A DNA stretch of 64,000 bases from Strix aluco (taxonomy: Eukaryota > Chordata > Aves > Strigiformes > Strigidae). Each line of letters opens with the position of its first letter. Positions within the stretch are counted from its first letter, which is position 1. The notes below the pieces were generated by a model that saw nothing but the letters and a program-made list of their open reading frames with translations, was not told where the DNA came from and searched no databases. Both the position numbers and the translations under genes were made by a program. Shown piece by piece: positions 21,830 through 33,800 of this stretch. The stretch spans positions 15,168,325-15,232,324 of the forward strand of contig NC_133971.1 of assembly GCF_031877795.1 (NCBI RefSeq), given 5' to 3'.

Positions 21830-24800
21830 TGGAAAAGAACTTTAAGATCATCAAATCCAACCATTAACCTAGCACTGCCAAGTTGACCACTAAACCATGT
21901 CCCTAAGCACCACATCTACACCACGGATGGTGACTCAACCACTTCCCTGGGCAGCCTGTTTCAAGCTTGACAACCCTTTCGGTGAAGAAACTTTTCCTAA
22001 TATCCAATCTAAACCTCCCCTGGCACAACTTGAGGCTGTTTCCTCTTGTCCTACGCTTGCTATTTGGGCAAAGAGACCAACACCACCTCGCTACAACCTC
22101 CTTTCAGGTAGTTGCAGAGAGCGGTAAGATCTCCCCTCAGCCTCCTTTTCTCCAGGCTAAACAACCCCAGTTCCCTCAGCCACTCCTCACAAGACTTGTG
22201 CTCTAGAACCCTCATCAGCTTTGTTGCCCTTCTTTGAAACACTCTAGTACTTCAGTGACTTTCTTATAGGGAGGGGCCCAAAACTGAACAGTGTTTGAGG
22301 TGCAGCCTCACCAGTGCTGAGTACAGGGGGGGATGATCACTTCCCTGTCCCTGCTGGCCACACTATTTCTGATACAAGCCAGGATGCTGTTGGCCTTCTT
22401 GGCCACCTGGGCACACTGCTGGCTAGTGCTTTTCTGTCAGGCAGCTTTCCAGCCACTCCTCCCCAAGCCTGTAGCGCTGCTGGGGTTGTTGTGGCCCAAG
22501 TGCAGCACCCGGCATTTGGCCTTATTGAACTTCATACAGTTGGCCTCAGCCCATCGCTCCAGCCTGTCCAGGTCTCTCTGCAGAGCCTCCCTACCCTCGA
22601 GCAGATCAACACTCCCACCCAACTTGGTGTCGTCTGCAAACTTACTGAGGGTGCACTCGATCCCCTCCTCCAGGTCATTGATAAAGATATTGAATAAAAC
22701 TGGCCCCAATACTGAACCCAGGGGAACACCACTTGTAACTGGCCACAAGTCTTTGGGCCTGGCCATCCAGCCAGTTTTTTACCCAGCAAAGCGTATGCCC
22801 ATCCAAGCCATGAGCAGCCAGTTTCCCCAGGAGGATGTTGTGGGAAATAGTTTCAAAGGCCTTATAAAGTCCAGGTAAACAACATCCACAGCCTTTCCCT
22901 CATCCACTAGGTGCGTCACCTTGTCATACAAGGAGATTGGTTAGGTCAGGTAGGATCTGCCTTTCATAAACCCATTCAGACTGGTCCTGTTCACCTGGTT
23001 GTCCTGTATGTGCCACATGATGGCACTCAAGATGATCTGGCCCATAACCCTCCCTGGGAACTGAGGTCACACTGACAGGCTTGTAGTTCCCTGGATCTTC
23101 CTTCCAGCCCTTCTTGTAGGTGGGTTTCACATTTGTTAACCTTCAGTCAACTGGGACCTCCCTGCATTGCCAGGACTGCTGATAAATGATCGAAAGTGAC
23201 TTGGTGAGTGCTTCCGCCAGCTTCCTCAGTACCCTTGGGTGGATCCCATCTGATTCCATAGAGCTCCTGTGTGCCTAAGTGGTGTAGCAGGTCACTAAAC
23301 ATTTCCCCTTGGATTATGGCAGCTTCATTCTTCTCCCTGTCCCTGTGTTCCAGCTCAGGGGTCTGAGTGCCCCAAGAAGAACTGGTCTTACTTTTAAAGA
23401 CTGAGGCAAAGGCATTAAGTACCTCAGCCTTTTCCTCATACTTTGTCATGTTTCCCCCTGCATCCAACAGAGGATGGAAATTCTCAGAATCACAGAATCG
23501 TCTAGGTTGGAAAAGACCTTGAAGATCACCTAGTCCAACCATTAACCTAACATTTTCAGTTCTCAGCTACACCATATCCTTAAGCACTATGTCAACCCAA
23601 CTCTTAAACACCTCCAGGGATGGAGACTCCACCCTGGGCAGCCCATTCCAATGACTAACAACCCGTTCTGTAAAAAAAAATGCTTCCTAATATCCAGTCT
23701 AAACCTTCCCTGGTGCAACTTGAGGCCATTACCTCTTGTCCTATCGCTTGTTACTTGGTTAAATAGACTCATCCCCAGTTCTCTGCAACCTCCTTTCAGA
23801 TAGTTGTAGAGGGCGATGAGGTCTCCCCTCAGCCTCCTCTTCTCCAGACTAAACAACCCCAGTTCCCTCAGCCGCTCCTCATACGACATGTGCTCCAGAC
23901 CCTTCACCAGCTTCGTTGCCCTTCTCTGGACACACTCAAGTAATTCAATGTCCTTTTTGTAGTGAGGGGCCCTATTTAGACAAATTATGGTCTTTTACTG
24001 CAGTAGACAAGTTCTAGTTGGGCTTCAGCCCTTCTAATTTCCTCCCTGCATAACCTCATGACATCCTTGTAGTCGTCCTGAGTTGTCTGCCCCCTCTTCC
24101 AAAGGTCATAAACTGTTTTTTCCTGAGTTCCAGCCAAAGCTCTCTGTTAAGCCAGGCCGGTCTTTTTCCCTGCCAGCTTGACTTTCAGCACATGGGGACG
24201 TCCTGCTCCTGTGCCTTTAAGACTTCCTTCTTGAAGAATGTCCAGCCTTCCTGGATTACTTTGCTCTTCAAGACTGCCTCCCAAGGGACTCCGTCAACCA
24301 AGCTCCTAAACAGGCCAAAGTCTGCTCTCTGGAAGTCCAAGGTAGCAGTTCTGATGACCTCCCTCCTTACTTCTCCAAGAACCAAAAACTGTCATTTTGT
24401 GATCACTGTGCCCAAGATGGCCTCTAACAACCACATCACCCACAAGTGCTTCACGAACAACACCTCCCAGCAGGGCACCTTCCCTAATTGGCTCCCTCAC
24501 CATCTGTGTCAGGAAGCTATCTTCCATGCACTCTAGAAACCTCCTAGACTGTCTTCTCTCTGCTTTATTGTATTTCCAGCAGACATCTAGTAAGTTGAAG
24601 TCCCCCACGAGAACAAGGGCTAGCAATTGTGAGACTTCTCCCTGCTGCTTATAGAATATTTTGTCTGCCTCTTTATCTTGGTTGGGTGGTCTATACCAGA
24701 CAGCCACCATGATATCTGCCTTGTTGGCCTTCCCCCTGATTCTTACCGATGAACAGTAAACCCTGTCATCACTATCATTAAGCTCTAGACAACCAAAACA

Positions 24801-25141
24801 CTCCCTAACATACAGGACTGCCCCACTGCCTCTCCTTCCTTGCCTATCCTTCTGAAGAGTTTATAGCCATCCATTGCAGCACTCCAGTTGTGCAAGGCAT
24901 GCCACCATATTTCCATGATGGCAACTATATCATAGTTTTCCTGCTGCACAGTGGCTTCCAGTGCTCCTGTTTGTGGCTCATGCTTCATGCACTGGTGTTG
25001 ATGTACTTCAGTTGGGCTATTGATCTCGCCACCTTTCTTGGGGGGGAAGCCCTGATTCCTACATGACCATTCGCAGGCACTTTCATGGTTTCTAACCCCT
25101 GCGTCTTTGCTGCTGCATGGATCTCCATCTCCTACCTCCAT
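21830..25141 (-). pseudogene. CR1 ORF2 (endonuclease-reverse transcriptase), broken
   Basis: ORF2 of CR1 encodes the enzyme that nicks target DNA and primes reverse transcription there. Reading from 25141 downward one sees LEATVQQENYDIVAI and WNSAMDGYKL-like residues of the endonuclease start. Then come WYRPPNQ, VGDFNLLDVCW and GHSDH (catalytic Asp/Asn and Asp-His boxes), [62 protein letters not shown] and [11 protein letters not shown], and finally [18 protein letters not shown]. The polymerase active-site Asp pair is kept, but the usual PQG is PLG. At least one frameshift lies near 24380, there are several stops, and a CR1 insertion splits it at 23484-23971. It is a dead gene. Confidence 0.9.
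23484..23971 (-). mobile_element. CR1 3' end nested inside the larger CR1
   Basis: A second CR1 3' tail (CAGAATCACAGAATCG motif at 23484) is followed by about 490 bp of the CR1 3' UTR and ORF2 C-terminus in - orientation. It includes [39 protein letters not shown] and the ERLRELG block. It interrupts the host element between the sequence for AEAQLEL (right side) and ENFHPLLDAGG (left side). About 30 bp of host seem to be missing at the junction. It is 5'-truncated and younger than its host by position. Confidence 0.88.
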
Positions 25142-25250
25142 TGAGATGGCAGATTGAAGGACCTCACTAGCACACCGTCCCTCAAATATTGGTGTGCCGC
25201 CCCCAGGCTTATCTCTAGCAAGCCTGATTTTATCCCTTTCCCCTTCAACT

Positions 25251-25868
25251 CTAGTTTAAAGCTCTTTCAATGATGCCTGCTAGCTCCTGCGCAAAGATTC
25301 TTTTCCCCTTTGGGACAGGTGTACCCTATCTGTCTTTAGCAGTCCTGGTGTCATGTAAACCAACCCATGACTAAAAAAGCCAAAATTCTGCTGGTGATAC
25401 TAGGCTTGGAGCCAGGTATTGATCTGCTAGTTCTTCCTGTTTCTTCCTTCAACATTCTCTACAACTGGAAGGATAAAGGAGAATATTACTTGTGCTCCTG
25501 ATCCCTTAACCAGTTGTCCTAAGGCCCTGAAGTCTGTCTTGGTTGTCCTTGAACTTATTGCAACTTCATCACTGACCTCATGAAAAATCAATAATGGATA
25601 ATAATCAGAGGGCCATACTGAGGTAAGAAGCTTTCTCTTCACATCTTTAACCCAGGCCCCAGGGAGACAGCAGAGCTCCCTAAGAAGTGAGTCCAGTCTG
25701 CATATTGGGCCTTCTGTTCCCTTCAGAAGAGAGTCTCCTATGACAATGACCCATCTTTTTTTCTTTATGGAAGCAGTTTTGATGCAGAGCATAGGCCAAT
25801 TTAACTTGGCCTACAATCAGTTTCAGAAAGACCATGATTTGGCTCTGAGTCAGATGTTTCAACTGAAA
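25251..25868 (-). pseudogene. CR1 ORF1 SGNH-esterase domain, broken
   Basis: The 5' ORF of CR1 carries an esterase-like SGNH hydrolase domain. Here the - strand shows VIGDSLLKGTEGPIC (block I, nucleophile Ser in GDS), LPGAWVKDV, SDYYPLLIF, DFRALGQLVKGSGAQVIFS and, after a TAG at 25427-25429, INTWL and later TDRVHLSQRG, which keeps the catalytic Asp-x-x-His. The usual Gly of DGVHLS is Arg. A second TAG follows INTWL by a few codons, and a one-base deletion follows the QRGK block. The natural stop after ERALN is at 25253-25251. The N-terminal part of ORF1 upstream of about 25868 is not visible. The esterase role in CR1 mobility is not settled. Confidence 0.85.
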
Positions 25869-25880
25869 TCAGATAGCCAA

Positions 25881-27278
25881 AACCACAAGAATCTAACTTG
25901 TTAGAAATGGTGACTGTTCCAAAAATGTGACTCCACAAGACTGGCATACACACAGTAAGAAGAGGACATACATAGAAACTTCTGCCATACCCTTAGCTTA
26001 AGGTTTTGTTAATTTTGTTGCTGTTACATCATTGGGAAACCCTGTGCACTTTGCCATAGGAGACTGGTTTTCTTCGCTGTTCCAAAGCCAGAATATACTG
26101 TATATTAATAGTGGTTTTAATCCTAATTTTCACTGTCTAGTACTTGGTCTGAAACTGCTGTGTGAAACCATTTCTTAATGACCTTGCATCTCCTGTCTTC
26201 CCGCAGTGCTCAGAATGGCCATGCATACTGCACGTGTCCCTGACACGCTGTGAATTTACAAAGCATCTCCCTTTATTGGAGAAAAGATGTCTAATTCTTC
26301 TCAGTTTTCTAAATTACACTTAGAACTTTATTCTTTAGGAATTTCTTCAAGTGCTGTTTCAACAATTCGTAACCAAATGTGACTCCCAGGAAAGTTCATC
26401 AGCTGAATTAGTTTTGATGTTAAGATACAACTTTTGCTTACTTGTCATTCAGTGACTTTGCAAATGTGCCTGCCTCTTCCTTGTGTAACCGTCCCCCAAC
26501 TACCAAATAAGAAAAGGCTGGAAAAAATCTCTTAAGAGAAGTAGTACTAGCTGAAATTTGCCATTTTGTTAAAACTAACTCACCTAACAAAACCACGTAT
26601 TTTAAAGGTTTCCGTGGGATAGTTAGCTAGGTTTATTTCTGTGTGGTGGCCAGCATGCTATTATTTTGTGAGCTACAACTGATACACAGTATAATTACCG
26701 AATTTGGTTGGCTATGATGCCAAGCCCTAAGGTGTAGGTAATAGCTAAGTAAGATCATTATACAATGAAACTGCAATTTCTATTATTTTGGCTTTAGATG
26801 TCTGAATTTTCTTTATTCACTACAGCTCCTTAAAATGTTTTGGTACTGGGGGAAAAGCATGCACTAATGTCTATGCAACCTACTCTCAGTCAATATGTGC
26901 CTTATTTTTCTCTGTAATTGGTTTCTTCCTTTCTCTTTCCTCTTGAGTTTATTAGCCCTATAATTATCATCATTAACAATGTTTACTTTTAATCAGCTGT
27001 GGTATTTTAATTCTCATTTCTTATTTCTTTCTTTTTATTAATCTCAATAAATACAGTGTCCTTGCAATGTCAGTGCCATCTGCAGCTAAATGGAAATACT
27101 GTGTTTCCAACCTATTATTTTGATTCCATCTTATCTGTACAAATAACGAAAGCATGAATTCCTAGGACTAATCACTGTAGTGTTTCATTAATGTTATCTC
27201 CAGCTAAACATTTCCATTTGTGTTTTAATGTAGATCATTCATCACTTTTTGAAAACCTAATTTAATTCTTACACACAT
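25881..27278. other. Gene-free stretch between CR1 and LTR
   Basis: AT-rich sequence; I see no exon, RNA gene or named repeat in it. Confidence 0.5.
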
Positions 27279-27840
27279 TGTCGTGGTTTAACCCCACGCA
27301 GCAACTAAGCACCACACAGCCACTCACTCACTCCTCCCCACTCCCAGTGGGATGGAGAGGAGAATAAAAAAACCCCCAACTCGTGCGTTGAGATAAGAAC
27401 AGCTTAATAACTAAAATAAAGTAAAATAAAATAGTAACAATAATAATGATAATGGTAATAATAATAAATAATAATAATAATGAAGAAAAGTAATATAACA
27501 AAAAGAGAGAGAAATAAAACCCAAGAAAAGACAAGTGATGCACAGTGCAATTGCTCACCACCTGCTGACCAACCAGCCATCCGTCCCCCCCCAGCCAACT
27601 GCTCCTAGTTTATATACCAAGCATGATGTTCTATGGTATGGAATATCCCTTTGGCTAGTTCAGGTCACCTGTCCTGGTGGGAAACTGAAAAATCCTTAAC
27701 TTAGTGTAAGTGCTACTTTGCGACAGCTAAACATCAATGTGTTATCAACAGTATTCTCACACTAAATCTCACACTACAAACACAGTGGTGTACCAGCTAC
27801 CAAGAAGAAAATTAACTCTATCCCAGCTGAAGCCAGGACA
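27279..27840 (-). mobile_element. Solo ERV LTR
   Basis: This 562-bp element starts TGTCGTGGTTTAACCCC and ends CCAGCTGAAGCCAGGACA on the + strand, so its ends are TGTC and GACA as in an LTR. It closely resembles a solo LTR family common in neoavian birds. Read on the - strand it begins TGTCCTGGCTTCAGCTGGGA and has a TATA box (TATATAAA, + strand 27609-27616), which sets the orientation. An AT-rich ATT/TAA-repeat block lies at 27404-27484. No internal retroviral genes flank it, so it is a recombined solo LTR. Flanks (ACACAT left, AGAGAT right) are not an exact target duplication. I do not assign the exact family. Confidence 0.8.
27404..27484. repeat. (TAA)n-like low-complexity block within the LTR
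   Basis: An imperfect run of AAT/TAA and AAAATAA units that is part of the LTR family itself. It is expected to be variable in length. Confidence 0.85.
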
Positions 27841-30800
27841 AGAGATGAAAAACATAAAAATGCAATTTAAAGTTTTCTACTTACACACAAAATAGTTAAG
27901 ATGCAGTGTGACTTGTCAGCACTCAGCACATGAGAGAATCTTTGAGAAATAAAAGCTCTTCTAGTGCTTGTAAGTGTGTGATCCAAGATATCATGAATTA
28001 ACTGTCTTTAACAAGGATAGCTATTGCAGAAGCAAGTTTTATGCTGCAGTCAGAACTGACCATAAAATGGGAATAAGATTATTTGATTATTTCACAGAGA
28101 TAAGGCAATTAATTCATCAGAAGACAGGGCTACCACTAAACATATACAAATTCAAATGAGTGTCTTAGAAGAGAAATTTACGTCCCTTGTAGTGAGGTGG
28201 TGCAGTAGTATTTACAGTGTAGTTTTAAGGGCTGTGAAAAATGAGAGCCATCAACCTATTTTAAGAAAAGGATTCAAATATTGAGTTTTTATAATGTGTC
28301 AAGGAGAAGCCTGAGTTAAAGATTCCAACAGATCTCCTATGCTAACAGACACAGATATGAACCTGAAGGGTAAATAAGCAATAAGGTGAGAGGAAGTGTT
28401 ACGAAAATGCCAGTCTTTATTTTAAAGGAAAGCCAAGGGTAGTGAGAAATACATATTTTAGCATAGGACTGGATCCCTAAAAATGTTTAGCAGCCTGTGG
28501 TCCAGAATCCTCAACCTCTATACCAGCAAAAGCTTCTATTTAGGTCTCATCTATTTCTACTGAGGCTGATTTTCACATTCTTTTAAAGTTGATGTAGAGA
28601 TACCATATCAAACAAAGTGATCGGTTCAGCTTCCAGTGAATAATTGGAGAAGGACAATACTCTCTACAGGGAAATGTCATAAATCCTGATTATCAAGCTC
28701 CTTCAACAGGGTTTTCTCGGTCATTAAACTTGTGTTTTAAGTTTGTTTTAGCCAGAATTCTGGTCAGCACAACACTTCATTGCTAAAAACCAGTAAGCTC
28801 AATTACATGGAATTTAAAACCAAAACACTCAATGAACATTTTGTGGCTTAATAATAAATACCAGCTATTATTAAGTTGAAATACAAAGTTAGAGTATTGC
28901 TTTACAGAAATGCCATTTTTTAATGAAAAGGCACAATATTTTCAATGAAGATTTATGCAGCACTATGCTCTATGTGAAGACAAGCACTTTAATGTGTTAT
29001 ATAAAAAATAAGAGTTTATTGTATTCTCTTGGCTTTACATTATTATCGAAAAAAATAATTCCATTACTTTGTTATTAACAGCTTCAGGTACCAGAACAAT
29101 TGCAAGTGTGCTGACACAAATTTTGTGGTTTTTTTTTTCTTTCTAGGCCCCTGTTTGAGGTCTCTGAGCAACTTCTGAGGTTATATGTTTAATGTAAAAT
29201 TAGCAAGTTTGTTTGCTAGTTTTACGCAAATGGTTGCTCGCTCTTCCAGGTTTATTCAGTATATGCTTCTTGAAAGCATCTAATGTTTAGGCCAACTGTC
29301 TTAAATTTGTTGTTGTATTCTGCACTGCACAATGAAATCTCATTTCAAAAACTTTTGAATTTTTAAAGTATCAAGCGTAAACTTCTTTGTACATCTTACA
29401 CTAATTTTCTCTGTTAAAATTCAGAACACATGACCATGTCCCAAGGAAGCTAATATCGTAATACGCTGTAGTTGCTCAGTTACAAGGAAATTACTACATT
29501 GTAACTGTTAGTACTTAATTGTGATTAGTGATTGACAGAGAAAAGCCTCCTGCTGTGAGGGTGCTGGAGTCAGCAAACAGGCCATACCAGAAATGCAAGA
29601 TTCAAGTTTAAAAGGCATTTTCCAGTTAGTTTACATGTCTTTTCTTTTAGCAAGATCCAGGTTCTTCCAAGTCACACAGACTGTATTTGATCCTTCATAT
29701 TAAAAGATCATCCCCAAATTAACATCAATATGTACTGTGCACATCTTTCGTTCTTTATAAGAGATGTGCTGTTGTGTGGCCCCAGGCTGTTTAGGACATC
29801 TGAATCTCTTTAATCTGACATATGTCAGATTAGCACTCTAGAGAGGCCATAAATGTGAACATGAAGTAGCCCCACAGGATGTGAAGTATGCATTAATGCT
29901 ATTGCAGGCTGTTTTTTGAGAGAGTTACTCTAACCTGTAACATTATTTTCAATTCATATTTGGTGGGTATTGCAGGTATTTTACAGGTAAAACTGTCTCA
30001 AGGTTATTTTTTAAATTATATAGTACATGCTAACTGCCTTCTGGAAAAATGAAATACATTCTCTTAACAAAGATGGCTTGTAGAGTATGTCCTCCAAAGA
30101 TTAATTTTTTGAATCTTGAGTGCATGGGAATAGTCTGTGGCAAGGTCCAAGCACGTGGAAAAAGAGTTCTCAGGAAGCTCAAAATTAAGCATAGAACAAC
30201 TCTTTTTTTTGGTATATTTTCAGAGTTCTGGTTTAACCAAAATATATAATGTTGGCAAAAGTGCTAGACTGCATTCTTTCTAATTTGCTTTTACAGTCAA
30301 TAAGCTTCAAAACAGAAAGTAAATGGTTCTGAGAGAGAAACAAGGATCAAGGTGAAAGTGTGATTCAGGACAGTATATCTAACTGTATACATGTAAAAGA
30401 GGATTCCACCCTTTTATACAGTCTGGAAATAAAAAGCTGATAGATTGAACCTGTTATATAATTTCATTTTGGGGATGGATGTGATCATTTAATATTACCC
30501 ATATTCAGAAATAGGGAGGGTTCCAATATATTTGTGATAAGAGCCAGAAAGGAAAATAGAGTGAAACTAGAGCCACATAAGAAGAAAGGGAAAGGATTAA
30601 AAAACCATCCTAAAGTACTGTATTACAGGTGGCTGACAAGTAATGAAGATGAGGATAGACTAGTTCAGACTTCTGGGCTGGAAAGCATCATTATATCTTC
30701 TGTTTTATTAGAGTGCAAGGTGTGGAAATGCGATAGTCTACAGGACAAACAAGACAAAGAGGAATCCAACAAAAACCAATCTGCATCATCATTTTTTCTT

Positions 30801-33800
30801 CTTTTTCCATCCTGGCAATGCCATGGTCAGTGTGTACAATTCTGAGCATCCAGATAAGCATAAAATATGCTAGGAATCCACTTCCCATCCTTGAATGTGG
30901 GGAATGTGTGGAAATTAGCTCAAAAGCAGCACAAACTGCCAGTGGGAGTAATCAATGTCTGTAACTGCTCTCATTTTTGCTACTCCAGGTCTCACTGACT
31001 TGCCACATTGAGTTTGGGAAGCCTTACTGTAATTAATCATGGTTGAGTTATTCCCTGTGCAGGATTGCTCATTGGGATGCCCATTTTAATTCTGAAAAAT
31101 GTTTCAAGCAGTTAGTCTAGAACTGGGGTTATGGAGTAAGAAGACTGTTTCACTGAATTTCTTTGGATAGTTTAGGTGAATCTTCCCAATTCTTAAGCAT
31201 TTTCTTCAAGTTTTAAATTTTTTTAAAAACTTGGCAGTGTTATATATAATCTTTGAGATTTTCCTATGTCTAATGATGTTAGCACTGATGAATGAAAAAT
31301 ATTAAATAATTTAAAGATATATAATTCCTAGAAATAGCACTAGATTATTTCCTTTTATAATTTGTAACACAGCCAGTAGAACTGTAGGATATTTTGGACA
31401 AAGTCCTAGAAAATGCCTCATTTGTGATAAATAAGCTAGTAGTTGAAGAACATATCAGAGTTGTTTTTTTCAACTGGATATATGAGTTGATAGAGTAATT
31501 TCAAGTATATGCATAGTATCCTGCTCAAGATCATTAAATCATTTGACCATATATGTTTTCTCTTAGCACTTCTTAGGACATGAAAAGAAATTTTAAGACA
31601 TTAGAAGAGAAATAGATTAGCATAGCTGCATATTAATGTGGGAATTTCAGTAGATGAATGTCATATTTAAAACCCAGCCTCTTTAACTATTTACACCTAA
31701 TAGATGTCTTGGTTTGCTGAGTAGAAAGGATACTGCTAATTTAAATTCTCATGAATTGCTGTCTCAAAGTGCACTTAAAAATATTCTCTGTCCTAGAGCC
31801 CCAAATTATGTGAAAGGAGATAAAACAGCTGTTACTGCTGTTGTGTCAGGCAACATTTATTTGGCTAGACAGCTTTTTTTTCATACTACTTACAATAATA
31901 TGTGTTTCAAAAATACAGATTAGACACAATGATAAATCTGGATCCCTTCAGTGAGCCTGAGTGTCTGTATTCAATTACAGCCTTCTTAAAATACAGTGCT
32001 GGATTCCTGCTTGTACCACACTGGCTGAGTCCCAAATTAGTTTAACAATTACTGTCCCCAAAACACCAAACTTGATTCAGAGCTGGACTGTCAGACCTCA
32101 GCATACTCAAGCAGGGTCAATAGATATCTCTTGACACCCACCAAAGGCCTTTGTTTCTTCTCATTGTCTTCCTTTTAAAGGTCTCAGTCTGAGACACTCT
32201 GATTTAACAGACCTTATTTCTTCAATTTGTTTTTATTTTGATGAATGCATACTGCTGCCTTGTATTGATCTGCATATCTGGAAGAGTGTTTTCTTCATCA
32301 CTTTCCCATGGAAGCTCTATGCAGCTGTCCTTTGTTCCCTTTACTTGTTCCTAGTATTGAAATAATCTACATGCTGTTAAACTAACTTTCCTGAGTCACC
32401 TTAGACTTTCTCCTGTAGAGGTGAAAATCTCAAGATATCTCTCTGGATATTTTGGAATTAAGCTATCAATTCAAATCAGTATGGTTAAAGACAGCTCCCA
32501 GTCTTTCCTTCCAAACCTTCCTCCCATTTCCTTTCTCTCTACAGACATCTCCATGCTCTCTGCCACTCCGCACTGATCTCTCCCTACGCCCTCACATGCA
32601 GATAGTCTAGATGCTGTATGTTTATTCTGTGCATAATAACTTTTAGATAATATGTTTTCTGTCTGTCCATGGTTAAAACTCTCACATAAACTTTATTTTG
32701 GGTCTGCACTATAAAATTCCTTTTCTCTTAGCTTGATAGATTCCATATGATACTGCTGTTACCCACACAGGATGATGTTGCACCCTTTTTTTATTATCTA
32801 CAACATAAAGTGCTAATTTTGAATGTCTTTTTCAGCTTAACCACAGCCTCTTGTCATCTCTCATTTGCTTCCAAAGTGTCCACTGTATTACAAACAATCA
32901 GTGATGATCAATTTGGGGCTTTTTTTTTTTTTTTAATTGATAATTGATACTTTTGCCAAAAATGCTGATCAGTGGTAGTTATTTAGTTCTCAGCATCCTT
33001 CTGCTTGTCTGTGCCTAGGCATTGGGGGTTTTGTCTGATTTGTTTAGAGTATAAGATGTTTCTGTCCAGGACACCCTGATTTTACTCTGTGTTTATAGTA
33101 CAGTGTGAGTATGATCCATGACCAAGGTTCCTACAAGCTTTGGTAAAACAAATTGTAACAGATGGGTTTCCCCACTTTTCAAAATGTATAAATATATTTT
33201 GTCCCTACCTTCACTGGCGATAGGGTAGAGGGATCAGATTCTTTTCTGTAACACCATATGCTGGTTAACGCTAGAGGAATGAACTGCTGAAAAATAAGAT
33301 GTCATAACTAAGTGCTTACAGGAACTGAGATTTCTGAAGCTGTAAACAAAAACAAGCATTACATGAGAAAGATACATTTTCTTGGAGATCTATCTCAGCT
33401 TACTTTTCTTTGGGGTAGAAGAACAAACAAACTGCAATAAAATAACACCCGTGCCCTCAGTCAGTTCCCTCAGACTCTTCCAGAGTTGAGTCCTCTGTTT
33501 TGTATATTTCCCACTACTTTTTGTCTCCTTAACTCCCCTCTTTCCATTTTCATTGGAGTTCTTAGGACAAGTTCCAATTTTAGCATTTTTTTCCAACTTT
33601 ATTTTTCTCCGGTAAAATTCTTCCCTATGTGTTTCTATAGTCAGACCATTCATTTCAATAGAATATTGAAATTTATTCCAATCTTCCACAGTGAGAAGGT
33701 TTTGGAACAGCAGACACTTAAAAAAACCACAGTAAAGTAAATACAATTAGGGAACAAATCTAATATGAATATATCTGAAGCTTATAAAGTTTGCTGTTTA

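Larger units (their letters stand above)
21793..25880 (-). mobile_element. Near-full-length CR1 LINE with ORF1 and ORF2 (interrupted)
   Basis: This is a roughly 4.1-kb CR1 retrotransposon in - orientation, of which about 490 bp is a nested second CR1. The 3' end is at 21793, with tandem ATAGAATCATAGAATTG-type tails. Moving 5' along the - strand come the ORF2 C-terminus, the reverse-transcriptase core (FADD box, 22640-22629), further polymerase segments, the nested CR1, the APE-type endonuclease (GDFNL and GHSDH motifs) and ORF1 with an SGNH-esterase domain. The 5' end is truncated or decayed near 25880, so the N-terminal part of ORF1 is missing. Most bird CR1 copies keep only the last few hundred bases, so this copy is unusual. 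Multiple stops and frameshifts make it inactive. Confidence 0.92.

Noticed and set aside
22314-22878. Open frames of 127 and 181 codons on the + strand
   Set aside because: They are antisense shadows of the - strand CR1 reverse-transcriptase region.
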